DNA of 64,000 nt, taken from the NCBI RefSeq assembly GCF_000378205.1, contig NZ_KB899406.1:248001-312000 (forward strand). The letters are read 5' to 3'. The first letter of the stretch is position 1; each line of letters begins with the position of its first letter. The position numbers and the translations under genes were made by a program. Positions 25,188-34,401 of the stretch are shown here, piece after piece. The notes beneath the pieces were generated by a model. That model saw nothing but the letters and a program-made list of their open reading frames with translations. It was not told where the DNA came from and searched no databases. The stretch comes from Sediminispirochaeta bajacaliforniensis DSM 16054 (GTDB taxonomy: Bacteria > Spirochaetota > Spirochaetia > DSM-16054 > Sediminispirochaetaceae).

Positions 25188-27359
25188 TTACACATAACCC
25201 CCTTCCGTTTTGAAATTGCTAACCCTTTCCGAAAGCTCGCGTGTCGTTTCGCCCAAATTCTGAACATCATCGGTTATATTGTTCATTGCAGTAAGGATTT
25301 CTCTGCTTCCCACGGAAATTTCTTCAACTGCTAAATTGCTGGATTGTGTTAGCTGAAGCACCGAGCTGATATCTTCAGATACTACTGCCGTCTGACTCTG
25401 CATGTTTTCCGCGGCTTCGGTTAATTTTACGGAGGTATCGGAAAGCGACGCCATTGCCTGCAGAATTTGATCGCTTCCGGACGACATCTCGACGGTACTG
25501 GTATTAATTTCGGAAAAGGCATCTGCAGTACTTTTTATATCTTTTACAATTTCATCGATTGATTGCTTGAGTGAAGCAAAGTTGTGTGCGGCGAGTTGAA
25601 TTTGTTCGATAATCGTTTTAACTTCCAACGTTATTCTGCTGGATGATATACTGGAATGCTCTGCGAGCTTTCGAATCTCATCTGCGACAACGGCAAAGCC
25701 CTTTCCCGACTCGCCGGCGTGTGCAGCTTCTATGGCGGCATTCATTGCCAGAAGGTTTGTCTGACTCGATATGTCGTCAATAACACTGGTCATTTCCATT
25801 ATCGAATCGATATTAGTGTTTACCTTTATGATTGAATTGTAGGTCTCTTCAAGTACCTCGTTACTTTCTTCCGCACCTTTCATGAGATTATCTGCCATCG
25901 TTTTCTGTCGTGTTGTTATCTTGGCTGTATTTTTCAGGGCGCTTATCATTTCCTCAACCGCCGCAGTGGATTGCTGTACCGCAGAGGATTGTGTTCCTGC
26001 TAGGCCTGTCAGGCCGGCAATCGTATCGTTGATTGTCTTGGTGGAGCTGCTTGCCTCACTTGATTGGCGGAGCAGTTTGTCCATCATCGTTTTTATGGAA
26101 TTAATATTGCTCATGATCTGGTTGACCGATGCCGATGTTTCTTCGGTCGAGGCTGCAAGGCGATCGCGCATTGTACTGTGTACCGATACCGAATGCTTTA
26201 TTTTGTTTATCATTTCGAGAAGGGTATCGGTGAAAGCATTAAAGGCAGATGCAATTTCACCTATCTCATTATTCTTGTCGATTTGTACTTTTGCAGTAAG
26301 ATCACCGCCGCCTTTCGAAATTTCCTCAAGATCTTTTTTGATTGTGGTTAAGGGATTGAGGATTATGTGTTTGGTTGTGGTGATTATGACGCCGGAAATT
26401 ATCAGTATGGATGCAAATAGTATAAGAAGAGAGGAGGTTATGAATTTTTTTATCGAGGCCATCATGATGTGCTCGGGTTCTCGATAAAATAGATACCACA
26501 CTGTGTGATTATCTGAGTTGAGATTCACCTGGCTTCCAAAATAGTAATTTAGGGACTCTTCGTCCCTTTCTTTGAATTGGAAGATTTTATTTTCGGCTTT
26601 TTCTGATATTTGCTCTATGGCTTCTCGCCCTTTTTCGGTTAAGACCAAAGAGTTTTCCGGGTGTGATAAAAGATAGCCTTCGTTATCAAACATAAAGATA
26701 TATTCATCTTTTGCGAAACCTTCTTGCCTGATAAATTGATCGGTAATGAATGAAAGTCTGGTTGCAAGCCCCACCGCTCCTATCACCTCTCCCTCTGCCT
26801 TGACAGGTACGGTAAGGACGAAGACGGGGACACCACTTACCAAGCTGCGATAGGGCTTGCCGATGCAGAAATCGCTTCCTCTTTTTATTTCAGTCGACCA
26901 ATCCTTATCGGCACCTGCTCCGAGATCCTTATTCCCCGCAGAGCTTATGAGAATCCCTCCATTGGGAATAGAATATTCTTTATCCAAGTGGAGCGTGATG
27001 GATTCGCTTCCGTATCTGACAATAAAGACATTTTCATATCCGTCAGACTTGTCGTATGTATTCTTGAAATTCCTTAGGACCTTTTCATAGAGATTTTGAT
27101 TATCCGGGTTTTGGCAAAGATCAACGATGGTCGGCTGCGAAGAGAGCATATTCGCAATCATTATTTGATTCTTGAAAACTGTTTCAATCGATCGAGCGAT
27201 GTCGGTTGTAACTGTTGCTCCCAGCGTCAATTTACTCCGGATTATCTCATTTCGGAACGAGACCTGAATCCACTGAATCATTCCCATTAGGAGAACGACA
27301 AGGACCGTCAATGTTAATGCTAAGAACGGCAATAGTACGCTGGTTTTTTTCTTTTTCAT
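25188..27359 (-). CDS. Methyl-accepting chemotaxis protein with Cache sensor
   Basis: This receptor has about 723 residues: a membrane helix near residues 8-30, a large periplasmic double-Cache-type region (about 35-290), a second helix near 300, HAMP, and an MCP signalling domain with [21 protein letters not shown]. Double-Cache receptors bind amino acids or organic acids. I started it at ATG 27359; a second ATG at 27374 is equally possible and would add five residues. The HD-GYP gene ends just 21 bases upstream, so the two are probably co-transcribed, linking chemotaxis and c-di-GMP turnover. Confidence 0.92.
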   Translation of the reverse strand: MKKKKTSVLLPFLALTLTVLVVLLMGMIQWIQVSFRNEIIRSKLTLGATVTTDIARSIETVFKNQIMIANMLSSQPTIVDLCQNPDNQNLYEKVLRNFKNTYDKSDGYENVFIVRYGSESITLHLDKEYSIPNGGILISSAGNKDLGAGADKDWSTEIKRGSDFCIGKPYRSLVSGVPVFVLTVPVKAEGEVIGAVGLATRLSFITDQFIRQEGFAKDEYIFMFDNEGYLLSHPENSLVLTEKGREAIEQISEKAENKIFQFKERDEESLNYYFGSQVNLNSDNHTVWYLFYREPEHIMMASIKKFITSSLLILFASILIISGVIITTTKHIILNPLTTIKKDLEEISKGGGDLTAKVQIDKNNEIGEIASAFNAFTDTLLEMINKIKHSVSVHSTMRDRLAASTEETSASVNQIMSNINSIKTMMDKLLRQSSEASSSTKTINDTIAGLTGLAGTQSSAVQQSTAAVEEMISALKNTAKITTRQKTMADNLMKGAEESNEVLEETYNSIIKVNTNIDSIMEMTSVIDDISSQTNLLAMNAAIEAAHAGESGKGFAVVADEIRKLAEHSSISSSRITLEVKTIIEQIQLAAHNFASLKQSIDEIVKDIKSTADAFSEINTSTVEMSSGSDQILQAMASLSDTSVKLTEAAENMQSQTAVVSEDISSVLQLTQSSNLAVEEISVGSREILTAMNNITDDVQNLGETTRELSERVSNFKTEGGYV

Positions 27360-27380
27360 GTTTCTTTCTCTCATGGATAT

Positions 27381-29105
27381 TTAATCCTTTAGTGTGTTAA
27401 AAACGGTATTGAAACAGCTCCGGTTGGCAAGTAACAGCTTTACCAGAACGGGATCGAAGTGTGTTCCCGATCCCTTTGCAATTATTTCAAGCGTCTTCTC
27501 TTCGGAAAATGCTTCTTTATACGGCCTTTTGCTGCGGAGAGCATCGTACACATCGACTATGCTGCATATTCTGGCGGAAAGGGGAATTCCTTTCCCCGAA
27601 ATACCTTTTGGATATCCTGTGCCGTCATATTTTTCATGATGATTCTCTGCAATCTCGGCTGCCATCTCCAGCTTTGAGCGTCCTTTTAAAATGTCATAGC
27701 CTATGGTAGTGTGTGTTTTCATGATTTCGAATTCTTCCTCTGTCAATAGACGGGGCGCCCTGAGAATTTCATCAGCTATTCCAACTTTACCGATATCATG
27801 CATTGGCGCAAAAATTTTAATATCATCAGAAAAGCGTCTCGATTTTCCCAACTTTTTTGCGATTAGATATGAGAATTCTCCGATACGCTTCATATGTTTT
27901 CCGGTTTCGTTGTCACGGTGTTCCGCTACACTTGCTATCGCATCATAAATCTCGATTCTTACATGTTCTTCTTGTTTGCGCTCTTCGGTGATATCAAAGC
28001 TGGTGAGAACAAAGGCTTCTATTTTCCCTTTTTTATCCCGTAGTGTATGAATAAGTGAACGAACCCATCGTATTTTTCCATCTCTTGTTTTGTTTATTAA
28101 TTCCCCTTCCCAGCAGCCTATTTGAGGAAGAAGCAGATCTTTTTTTATCTCTGCAAAAAGCTTGTCATATTGGGTTTCCGAATATCCGTTATCAAGGTAT
28201 ACTTCTTTTTCACTATTCAGAATCCATATCGATTGTTCTTGTAGCTCTGATAAATCATATCCGTAGACTTTTTCACACTGTTGGTTCACAAAAGTTATTC
28301 GCCCCTTTTTGTCTGCAATAATAAAGGGATTTCTCGCAAATTTAACGGCGTGATAAAATTTCGCATATTCTTTTAGTAACGTCTCACTCTCTGTAACATC
28401 CTGGATAATCCCGGTTAGCATGTTGGTATAGGCTTTCTTTTTATTACCAATATACCAATGCTTCTGGTATACCCAGCGCTCCTGCCCTGTGATTCCGTGG
28501 ATAATCCTGTATTTGAGTTCAGTGGGGGACGCTGGTTCGGTTAAGCTCTTTTCGACCAAGCGTCTATCATCGGGATGCACACACTCAATGACATTCGTAT
28601 GGTTTGGAATAAATTGTGACGGTTCTTTTCCGAAAATTCGATATGCTTCCTCAGACCAATCAAAACTCCGGGCCTTCCTGTCATAGTCCCAGGAACCGAG
28701 CCGGGCGGAAAGCTGAACCTTTTGTTGATCATAAAGGCGATTGACACGATTTACCTTTTTCCTAAAGATCAGGATCTTATCTTTTCCGCTTTGCATTACC
28801 GTACATTCCGCCGGATAAAGAGACTTGTCGCTAGTTCTGATAGTGAGCTCTTCCGTTATTGATCCAATGCCGCTATCCTTGTTCAGCACAGGTCCTATGT
28901 TCTCAATTACCGTCTCTAAGGGTGTACCGGTCATTTCGTTGAGGCCGTACCCAAGTTCTTCAGATGCCTTGATGTTGATGGCAAGAATTTTTCCGGCGGA
29001 AGAGAGTAGTACACATGCTAAAGGATTATGCAGAAATAAATTATACAGTAAATCTGATTCGCATAAATTACGTTTCATATTAGGAAAGTGCATGTGTATA
29101 TCCAT
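27381..29105 (-). CDS. PAS/HD-GYP domain protein (predicted c-di-GMP phosphodiesterase)
   Basis: The 574-residue soluble protein has three PAS-type domains (about residues 15-120, 130-245 and 250-370) and a C-terminal HD-GYP domain (about 390-560). The HD pair is in MHDIGKVGI and the later metal and GYP motif reads HHEKYDGTGYPKG. HD-GYP enzymes hydrolyse cyclic di-GMP. It precedes the chemoreceptor gene on the same strand. The start is uncertain because no clear ribosome binding site is visible; a later Met in the first ten residues could be used. Confidence 0.88.
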   Translation of the reverse strand: MDIHMHFPNMKRNLCESDLLYNLFLHNPLACVLLSSAGKILAINIKASEELGYGLNEMTGTPLETVIENIGPVLNKDSGIGSITEELTIRTSDKSLYPAECTVMQSGKDKILIFRKKVNRVNRLYDQQKVQLSARLGSWDYDRKARSFDWSEEAYRIFGKEPSQFIPNHTNVIECVHPDDRRLVEKSLTEPASPTELKYRIIHGITGQERWVYQKHWYIGNKKKAYTNMLTGIIQDVTESETLLKEYAKFYHAVKFARNPFIIADKKGRITFVNQQCEKVYGYDLSELQEQSIWILNSEKEVYLDNGYSETQYDKLFAEIKKDLLLPQIGCWEGELINKTRDGKIRWVRSLIHTLRDKKGKIEAFVLTSFDITEERKQEEHVRIEIYDAIASVAEHRDNETGKHMKRIGEFSYLIAKKLGKSRRFSDDIKIFAPMHDIGKVGIADEILRAPRLLTEEEFEIMKTHTTIGYDILKGRSKLEMAAEIAENHHEKYDGTGYPKGISGKGIPLSARICSIVDVYDALRSKRPYKEAFSEEKTLEIIAKGSGTHFDPVLVKLLLANRSCFNTVFNTLKD

Positions 29106-29145
29106 AAAAAATTATCTAAATCAATGTTGGTTAGAAAATACCGCT

Positions 29146-29388
29146 ATGAAAAAGAAAATGGAACCCAAGGGAAATCCGAAAACTACCTGGAAACTACACG
29201 GAAAATACCTGAAAACCACATACTGTGATCCCGGCACTTACGTAGGTCCCGGATCGGGGAGAAAAGTTGTAGGAATGGTTCAAGAAAACACAATAACAGA
29301 GTGGGGAATGAAGGATGGTGATGGAATCATCATTGTAGGTGTAAACCAGTATATCTTCCTTGTTAATGTGCCGGGAGAAGTAACCTGA
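29146..29388 (+). CDS. Small hypothetical protein next to the IS66 element
   Basis: An 80-residue open frame begins at ATG 29146 (or ATG 29158). It is basic at the start (KKKMEPKGNPKTTWKLHG) and ends in a beta-rich, hydrophobic stretch (GDGIIIVGVNQYIFLVNVPG). I do not recognise a family. It ends 50 bases before the left end of the IS66 element and is divergent from the HD-GYP gene. There is no strong ribosome binding site, but the Gly/Val/Ile pattern looks like a real small beta-domain rather than random frame. Confidence 0.4.
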   Translation: MKKKMEPKGNPKTTWKLHGKYLKTTYCDPGTYVGPGSGRKVVGMVQENTITEWGMKDGDGIIIVGVNQYIFLVNVPGEVT

Positions 29389-29510
29389 AAGGTCTCCCTT
29401 TAAGGACTTGGCCCCTTCTTCCTTTCAAGATCCTTGTGTAAGCGTCAAAACTACAGGCCCTACAAAAATCCCGATATTCCTTGCACAATTTCCACAAGGA
29501 GAATTAAAGC

Positions 29511-29723
29511 ATGGAAAGAAAAGATATCTGGGTAGAAAGATTCAGGGAATGTGAAAAGGTAAACAGAAACAGCCTTGTAAAGCTTCCGGAGGTTTTAAAA
29601 CCATCTCAGCCCTTTTCGATCTCTATCGAATATCCTTCAGGACATAAAATCAACATTCCAGCAAACTACAACTCAGATACGCTTTGGCGCCTGGTTGCCG
29701 ACCTTGACGGGGTGTTACCATGA
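29511..29723 (+). CDS. IS66 accessory protein TnpA
   Basis: The 70-residue frame corresponds to the IS66 first open reading frame. The C-terminal part ISIEYPSGHKINIPANYNSD followed by TLWRLVADL matches the usual IEIPPGF..TLRRLL-type ending. It is shorter than most relatives (90-120 residues), so an N-terminal HTH may have been lost or is encoded differently. It overlaps tnpB by 4 bases. Its function in transposition is not defined biochemically. Confidence 0.75.
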   Translation: MERKDIWVERFRECEKVNRNSLVKLPEVLKPSQPFSISIEYPSGHKINIPANYNSDTLWRLVADLDGVLP

Positions 29724-30067
29724 TCCCAGATCTTTCCATCCTCCAGATTTATGTTCGTCCCGGCGTCACCGATATGCGGAAGCAGGTAAACGGCCTATCC
29801 ATCATCACAGAGGAGGAGATGGAGCTTGCTCCCGGTTCCGGCAGCCTGTTCCTGTTCTGCAGCAGAGATAGGAAGCTGATTAAATGCATCTATTGGGACC
29901 GGAATGGCTTCTGTCTTTGGCAGAAGCGTCTTGAGAAGGGAAAGTACCCCTGGCCCTATACCGAAGTTCAGGCCAGAGAAATATCTCAAGAACAGCTGAA
30001 GATGCTTCTTGATGGGATCGACTTCTGGCATGCCCACCAGAGGCTCAGCTATGAAGAGATTGCTTAA
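29720..30067 (+). CDS. IS66 accessory protein TnpB (Orf2)
   Basis: The 115-residue protein is a full-length IS66 Orf2 homologue: IYVRPGVTDMRKQVNGLSII near the start, then LFLFCSRDRKLIKCIYWDRNG and GFCLWQKRLEKGKYPWP, all hallmark stretches. It is intact, overlaps tnpA by 4 bases and is followed by tnpC after 41 bases. Confidence 0.9.
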   Translation: MIPDLSILQIYVRPGVTDMRKQVNGLSIITEEEMELAPGSGSLFLFCSRDRKLIKCIYWDRNGFCLWQKRLEKGKYPWPYTEVQAREISQEQLKMLLDGIDFWHAHQRLSYEEIA

Positions 30068-30108
30068 ACCATCTTCCCACTGAAATTCAAAGATGATAGA
30101 ATTCCAAC

Positions 30109-31561
30109 ATGGACTTGGCGGAGATTCAGAAATCACCGGAGAAAGCACTTGAGCTCATACAGAGTATGTCCGGTCAAATCGAGCATCTTACAGAAGAGCT
30201 CCGCCTTGCCCTTCACCGTAAATATGGCCGTTCCAGTGAGAGGATTGCTCCCTGTCAGAAAGAGCTGTTCGAAGAGGATGCCCTGCTGAAGATGAGTCCG
30301 GTATAGAAGATCAGATAACCGTACCGGCTCATAGAAGAACCAAAGCAGGCCGTAAGCCCTTAGATCCCAGCATCCCCCGGGAAGACATCATCCATGATAT
30401 CCCCGAGGAAGAAAAGCTCTGTGGCTGCGGTTACAAGCTTGTAAAGGTAGATGAGGTCATCAGCGAAAGGCTAAAACATATACCCGAACAGATTTATGTG
30501 GAACGTCATATCCGTCTCAAGTATGCCTGTAAGAACTGTGAAGGTTCCGGAGATGAAGAGAAACCTGTTTTTCGTATTGCCCCGGCTCCTCCTTCTATTC
30601 TCCCTGGCAGCATCGTTACTTCAGGTCTTCTGGCCTTTATCCTGGTGAATAAGTTCTGTGATCATTTGCCGTTTTACAGGCAGGAGAAACGCTTTGAACG
30701 TATCGGCGCCCATATCAGCCGGCAAGATATGTCGAATTGGACGAACAAGGTCTACGACGTCCTTCAGTTCCTGATGGAAATGTTCAAGGAAAAAATCAAA
30801 GAAGGATCAGTTATCCAGATGGATGAAACAACGGTCCAGGTCCTGGGAGAAGAGAACCGGCCCGACACCTCAAAATCCTATATGTGGCTGGCCCGGGGAG
30901 GACCGCCGGAATCGCCTCTTGTGATCTACGAATACCACGAAACCAGAAGTTCTCGGCATGCCAAGGCATGTTTGGAAGGCTATTCAGGCTATCTCCAGAC
31001 TGACGGCTACCAGGCCTATGAAACGGCGATAGACGGCAATGAAGATATCGTTCATGTTGGCTGTCTGGCTCATGCCCGCCGGAAGTTTGTAGAAGCCGCT
31101 AAGGCATCGAAGAAGGCTGGAAGCGCCCAGATTGCGGTTAAGAAGATCAAGGACATCTATCGGGTTGAAAGTAACCTGAGAGATCAGGATCTGGATGAGG
31201 ATGAGTTCTTGAACCAGAGAAAGCTGTTGCCTATACCCTGGGACAGTGGAACAAGATCATTCGCTTTTTGGAATCTCCCTATCTGACACCGGATAACAAT
31301 GCTGCTGAACAATCCATCAAGCCTTTCGTTGTGGGTCGGAAGAACTGGCTGTTCTCAGGATCGCCCAACGGAGCCAAAGCCAGCAGTCTCTTCTACTCGC
31401 TGATCGAGACTGCGAAAGCCAATGACCTGAATCCATATGGCTACTTGTATTGGATTTTCGATCAATACGCCGAAAAGGCTGTAGACTTCGACTACGAAAC
31501 GCTGCTCCCCTGGAACTGTGACCGGGAGGCAATCAGGAACGTGGCGTTCAAGGGCCTGTAG
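30109..31561 (+). pseudogene. IS66 transposase TnpC, broken by a frameshift and an internal deletion
   Basis: Three frames together spell an IS66 transposase. The N-terminal part (30109-30306) ends early; the natural continuation (DESGIEDQITVPAHRR, zinc-finger-like CGCGYKL and the DDE core MDETTVQVLGE, then LQTDGYQAY) is in another frame from about 30288 on, consistent with one lost base. A second break near 31225 joins EFLNQRK to AVAYTLGQW in a third frame. IS66 transposases normally have roughly 35-45 residues between these segments, so a deletion of about 100 or more bases is implied. The C-terminal catalytic Glu region (TPDNNAAEQSIKPFVVGRKN) survives. The product should be inactive. Confidence 0.9.
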
Positions 31562-31655
31562 TTTTGACGGTTACCACCAATCCAACAGATTTGTGAGGCG
31601 TACCCGCTTGTCATCTTACATCAGGGAGGCCGGAAGGGTTTCTGCGATGCAAATA

Positions 31656-31715
31656 AAAAAGCCGGTTGCTCATATCAAATCCTGTTACAGGAGATTGATA
31701 AAAACACCGGCCCTT
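31656..31715 (-). terminator. Nested hairpin downstream of the initiator tRNA
   Basis: GCCGGT (31666-31671) pairs with ACCGGC at 31710-31715, and inside it TCAAATCCTG pairs imperfectly with CAGGAGATTGA around a TTA loop. On the minus strand the outer stem is followed by a run of six T, as expected for an intrinsic terminator of the tRNA transcript, though the stem is longer and more complex than usual. Confidence 0.6.
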
Positions 31716-31757
31716 CGGTAGCTTTTAGCTACTTCGTACCAATAAATATGGAACGTT

Positions 31758-31830
<73 letters not shown>

Positions 31831-31875
31831 TCGTTAATAAAGATAAGATACCGAAATAAACGAAAAGGGTCAAGA

Positions 31876-31918
31876 GGCTCTTCCCCGAAAAGGTTGATGA
31901 CCGTTCGGGGAAGATGCC
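31876..31918 (-). terminator. Hairpin after the repeat lipoprotein gene
   Basis: CTTCCCCGAA (31880-31889) pairs perfectly with TTCGGGGAAG (31904-31913), extended by GGC/GCC outside a one-base bulge. It starts 8 bases after the stop codon at 31926. There is no T-run right after it, so termination may be partial or factor-assisted. Confidence 0.6.
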
Positions 31919-31925
31919 TGTAGGG

Positions 31926-33512
31926 CTACTGCTTTGCATAACCTCCGTTGTTGACCTTGCTGCTGTTGCTCACAAGATCACCAATGGACAAATAGCCATC
32001 CGAGGAGAGCAGGACGTACTTCGTATAACCTACAGTACTTCCTATTGTCAGTGTAAGGACACCGTTTGAGACTGAGTAAGTGCCACTCATAGTGTTCGTT
32101 GGTTCGGTACTCCCGCCATCATGGGCGTCGTGAGTGAAGCTACCATTGCTTTGTATGGTAAGGACCTCATAGTCTCCATCATCTTCGGCAAGGCTTTTCC
32201 AGGTCCCGATGATTCCACTTGTCTCACTACTGGTCCGTTTACAGGCATAGGGATAGAAGCTGCCGTCTTCAAACAGATCGTAGAGGTCGCCGAAATCGCT
32301 CAATGTCAGAACGCCGTTTGATGCCGAATAGGTACCCGAGTCTGTGTCATCGTTTTCAGTCCCTTCCGCATCGTAAGTATACGTGTATGAACCGTTAGTA
32401 AACACATATGTCTCGGTGTAATCTCCTTCATCTTCATCATAGCCGCTGCATTTGTAGATTCCGTTGCGATCGTCGGCTTCTCGGGTGACGGTAATGGTGT
32501 AGTCATCATCGTTTCCAGATTCGGCTTCTACCGTGACCATAATTTCTGTTGCCGATCCCACGGATAGGGCTACGGTTTTGCTGGGAGTATAGGAGATACT
32601 CGCCTTACTGCTGCTTGCTGTTGGGTTTACGGTGACACTTGTCCCTTCATCGAAACCTACCGTGGCTGTATATTCATCCTCATCTGAGCTGAAAGAGGGA
32701 GAGAGGGGGATGGATCTGCCGTCGGCATCTGTCAAAGTCAGGGAGGCCAGGCGTATATCATCGTCCTGCAGGGTAATAATGTTGCTAAATGTAGCATCAC
32801 TTGAGCCTACCGAAATAGTATTGGTTCCCCCGCTGCCTATGTACAGCATGGTGCTGTTTGGATCATTTTCATCCAGGACCGCCGCGCCCACATAATAGGT
32901 TCCCGCGCCAACGCTTTCGATAGCTACTGATTTTGGCCATGATGTGGCAGAAGCAATGTTTAACCCGTCGGAAAGGTAGGCCGGCTCACCATTTTCGCTT
33001 TCACTCAAATAGGCGTAGAGATATCCTGATGTGATACCGCTTCCGCTGATAGTGGAAATGGTAACGGTATATCCGATAGGAGCACCGCTGTAGGCGTAAT
33101 TAATCAGGACACTTGCCGTCTCGATATCGTCATCAGCGCTGTCGTAGGAAGTCGCAGAGATCAGCTTATTTCCCTGGGTTATTGAAGTGCCGGCAGTTAT
33201 GCTTACCGTCCAGGTTTTTGCAGTTGTATTGAGGCTTGCCGATTTCTCGCTCTGGCCTGCGAAGGAAACACCAATTGAAGCGGGCGTTGTGCCGCTCCAG
33301 GTTCCGCTTATCGTGAAGGTTTGCGTGGTAACCACTGCTCCGGCCGCGGGGTTGGTTATGGTGATTAACTCGGATGATCCCCCACCGTTTCCACCTCCCC
33401 CATCATCATCGTTATCACTACTCCCAAAAAGATTGCAGGACATCGTGAAGCCGACTAACAGAAACACGACCAGCAGTGCCGTGATATTCTTAAAAAGTCT
33501 CCAGCACATCAT
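31926..33512 (-). CDS. Surface lipoprotein with Ig-like, cadherin-like and repeat domains
   Basis: The 528-residue protein has a lipoprotein signal peptide (lipobox GFTMSC, Cys near residue 26), an acidic Gly/Asp-rich linker, an Ig-like domain (about 45-140), a region of unknown fold, a cadherin-like beta-sandwich (about 255-350, ending DDYTITVTREA) and two tandem lipocalin-like repeats, each with a GTYS.SNGVLTL motif. ATG 33512 follows AAGGAGG at the right distance. It is probably exported and lipid-anchored, exposed in the periplasm or at the surface. The gene is monocistronic. Ligand and role are unknown; a cell-envelope or polysaccharide-binding role is a guess. Confidence 0.8.
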   Translation of the reverse strand: MMCWRLFKNITALLVVFLLVGFTMSCNLFGSSDNDDDGGGGNGGGSSELITITNPAAGAVVTTQTFTISGTWSGTTPASIGVSFAGQSEKSASLNTTAKTWTVSITAGTSITQGNKLISATSYDSADDDIETASVLINYAYSGAPIGYTVTISTISGSGITSGYLYAYLSESENGEPAYLSDGLNIASATSWPKSVAIESVGAGTYYVGAAVLDENDPNSTMLYIGSGGTNTISVGSSDATFSNIITLQDDDIRLASLTLTDADGRSIPLSPSFSSDEDEYTATVGFDEGTSVTVNPTASSSKASISYTPSKTVALSVGSATEIMVTVEAESGNDDDYTITVTREADDRNGIYKCSGYDEDEGDYTETYVFTNGSYTYTYDAEGTENDDTDSGTYSASNGVLTLSDFGDLYDLFEDGSFYPYACKRTSSETSGIIGTWKSLAEDDGDYEVLTIQSNGSFTHDAHDGGSTEPTNTMSGTYSVSNGVLTLTIGSTVGYTKYVLLSSDGYLSIGDLVSNSSKVNNGGYAKQ

Positions 33513-33762
33513 CAATCCTCCTTCCAAAGAGTTTAGATACCCTGCACCACTTTCTGCTTATGCAAAAGCTGCGGTAAAGTGATGAGTGGGTTGCAAATGT
33601 TAAGAGAGTTTTTTTCGGTGTATTAGAGGTAACCGAATTGGGAAAAACTCAGTTTATTAATATATTTTTTAAGCATACTGGAGTGTATCGTATGCCTTTT
33701 GGTAAACGGCGTCAACATGTTTGTGTTTTGCTTTTCCGCACCTTCTGTTAGAGCATCGTATG

Positions 33763-34221
33763 CTACAGCGGTATATCGGTTCGGTCGACAATGCTGGCCA
33801 GGACAATGCTCGAACTGGTCTTGTCGATTCCGGGAATCGTGGTGAGACGGGTGCGGGTAAAGAGTTCGAAATCCTCGATATTATCGACGACGACCTTGAG
33901 GATGTAATCCTTCTCGCCGGCAAGGCGGCAGCACTCGAGTACCTCCGGGAGATCTTTAATCCGCTTATTGAATTCGATGAGGCTCTGATTGCTATGTTCT
34001 TTCATGGTGATGAATATGTAGGCCTTTATGTGTTTGTTCAGCTTTTTCTCATCAACAAGTGCTGCGTATTTTCGGATGATCCCGGCTTGTTCGAGTTTCT
34101 TGACTCGTTCAAGGGTTGTTGCAGGAGAAAGGCCGATTCGGGTGGAAAGTTCCTGATTTGTCAGTGATGCATCATCCTGAAGGATTCTGAGAATTTTTAG
34201 GTTTGTATCGTCCAGTTGCAT
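33763..34221 (-). CDS. Lrp/AsnC-family transcriptional regulator
   Basis: The 152-residue protein has the AsnC HTH (LDDTNLKILRILQDDASLTN, then LSTRIGLSPATTLERVKKLE) and the RAM effector domain (about residues 65-145). These regulators bind amino acids and control amino-acid metabolism as octamers. It lies divergent from the iorAB-ptb-buk operon, which ferments amino-acid-derived 2-oxoacids, so it is the natural regulator of that operon. ATG 34221 was preferred; a GTG at 34230 would add three residues. Confidence 0.92.
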   Translation of the reverse strand: MQLDDTNLKILRILQDDASLTNQELSTRIGLSPATTLERVKKLEQAGIIRKYAALVDEKKLNKHIKAYIFITMKEHSNQSLIEFNKRIKDLPEVLECCRLAGEKDYILKVVVDNIEDFELFTRTRLTTIPGIDKTSSSIVLASIVDRTDIPL

Positions 34222-34271
34222 GTTCTTCACTATAGCCTCATAACTTTGCTTTGTATAGTCTTCCTATTAGC

Positions 34272-34299
34272 TTGTTGTTCGTATATAATTCGGTATAAT
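34272..34299 (+). promoter_or_regulatory. Promoter of the iorA operon
   Basis: TTGTTG at 34272-34277 and a perfect TATAAT at 34294-34299 have a 16-base spacer. Transcription should start near 34306, upstream of the dyad at 34321-34352. Confidence 0.6.
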
Positions 34300-34320
34300 A
34301 AGTAATACATCGAATATTAT

Positions 34321-34352
34321 TAGAATATATTGTTGAAAAACAGTATATTCTA
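34321..34352. promoter_or_regulatory. Candidate operator between the Lrp regulator and iorA
   Basis: TAGAATATATTGTT (34321-34334) and AACAGTATATTCTA (34339-34352) form a dyad with 13 of 14 matching pairs and a 4-base centre, GAAA. It lies just downstream of the predicted iorA promoter. AT-rich, imperfect dyads of this size suit Lrp/AsnC proteins, so the divergent regulator probably binds here. Confidence 0.6.
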
Positions 34353-34401
34353 TGGTAGAAAGGTGATATAGACCGGTGGGAACCATATGAGGGAGATCTA
34401 T

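Larger units (their letters stand above)
29438..31574 (+). mobile_element. IS66-family insertion sequence, decayed
   Basis: The element is 2,137 bases long. Its ends are imperfect inverted repeats: GTAAGCGTCAAAACTACAGG at 29438-29457 and the matching end CCTGTAGTTTTGACGGTTAC at 31555-31574 (one mismatch). GTAAGC- is the usual IS66 terminus. It carries three genes in the IS66 order tnpA, tnpB and tnpC. The flanking 8-mers (ATCCTTGT on the left, CACCAATC on the right) do not match, so no target duplication is visible. tnpC is broken twice. Confidence 0.9.

Noticed and set aside
25188-29105. Cache-MCP and HD-GYP genes as one split gene
   Set aside because: Each has a complete set of domains and its own stop and start with 21 bases between them, so they are separate genes.
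30280-30310. Programmed frameshift in the IS66 transposase gene
   Set aside because: No slippery run or downstream structure is visible, IS66 is not known to use one here, and a second unrelated break near 31225 shows simple decay.
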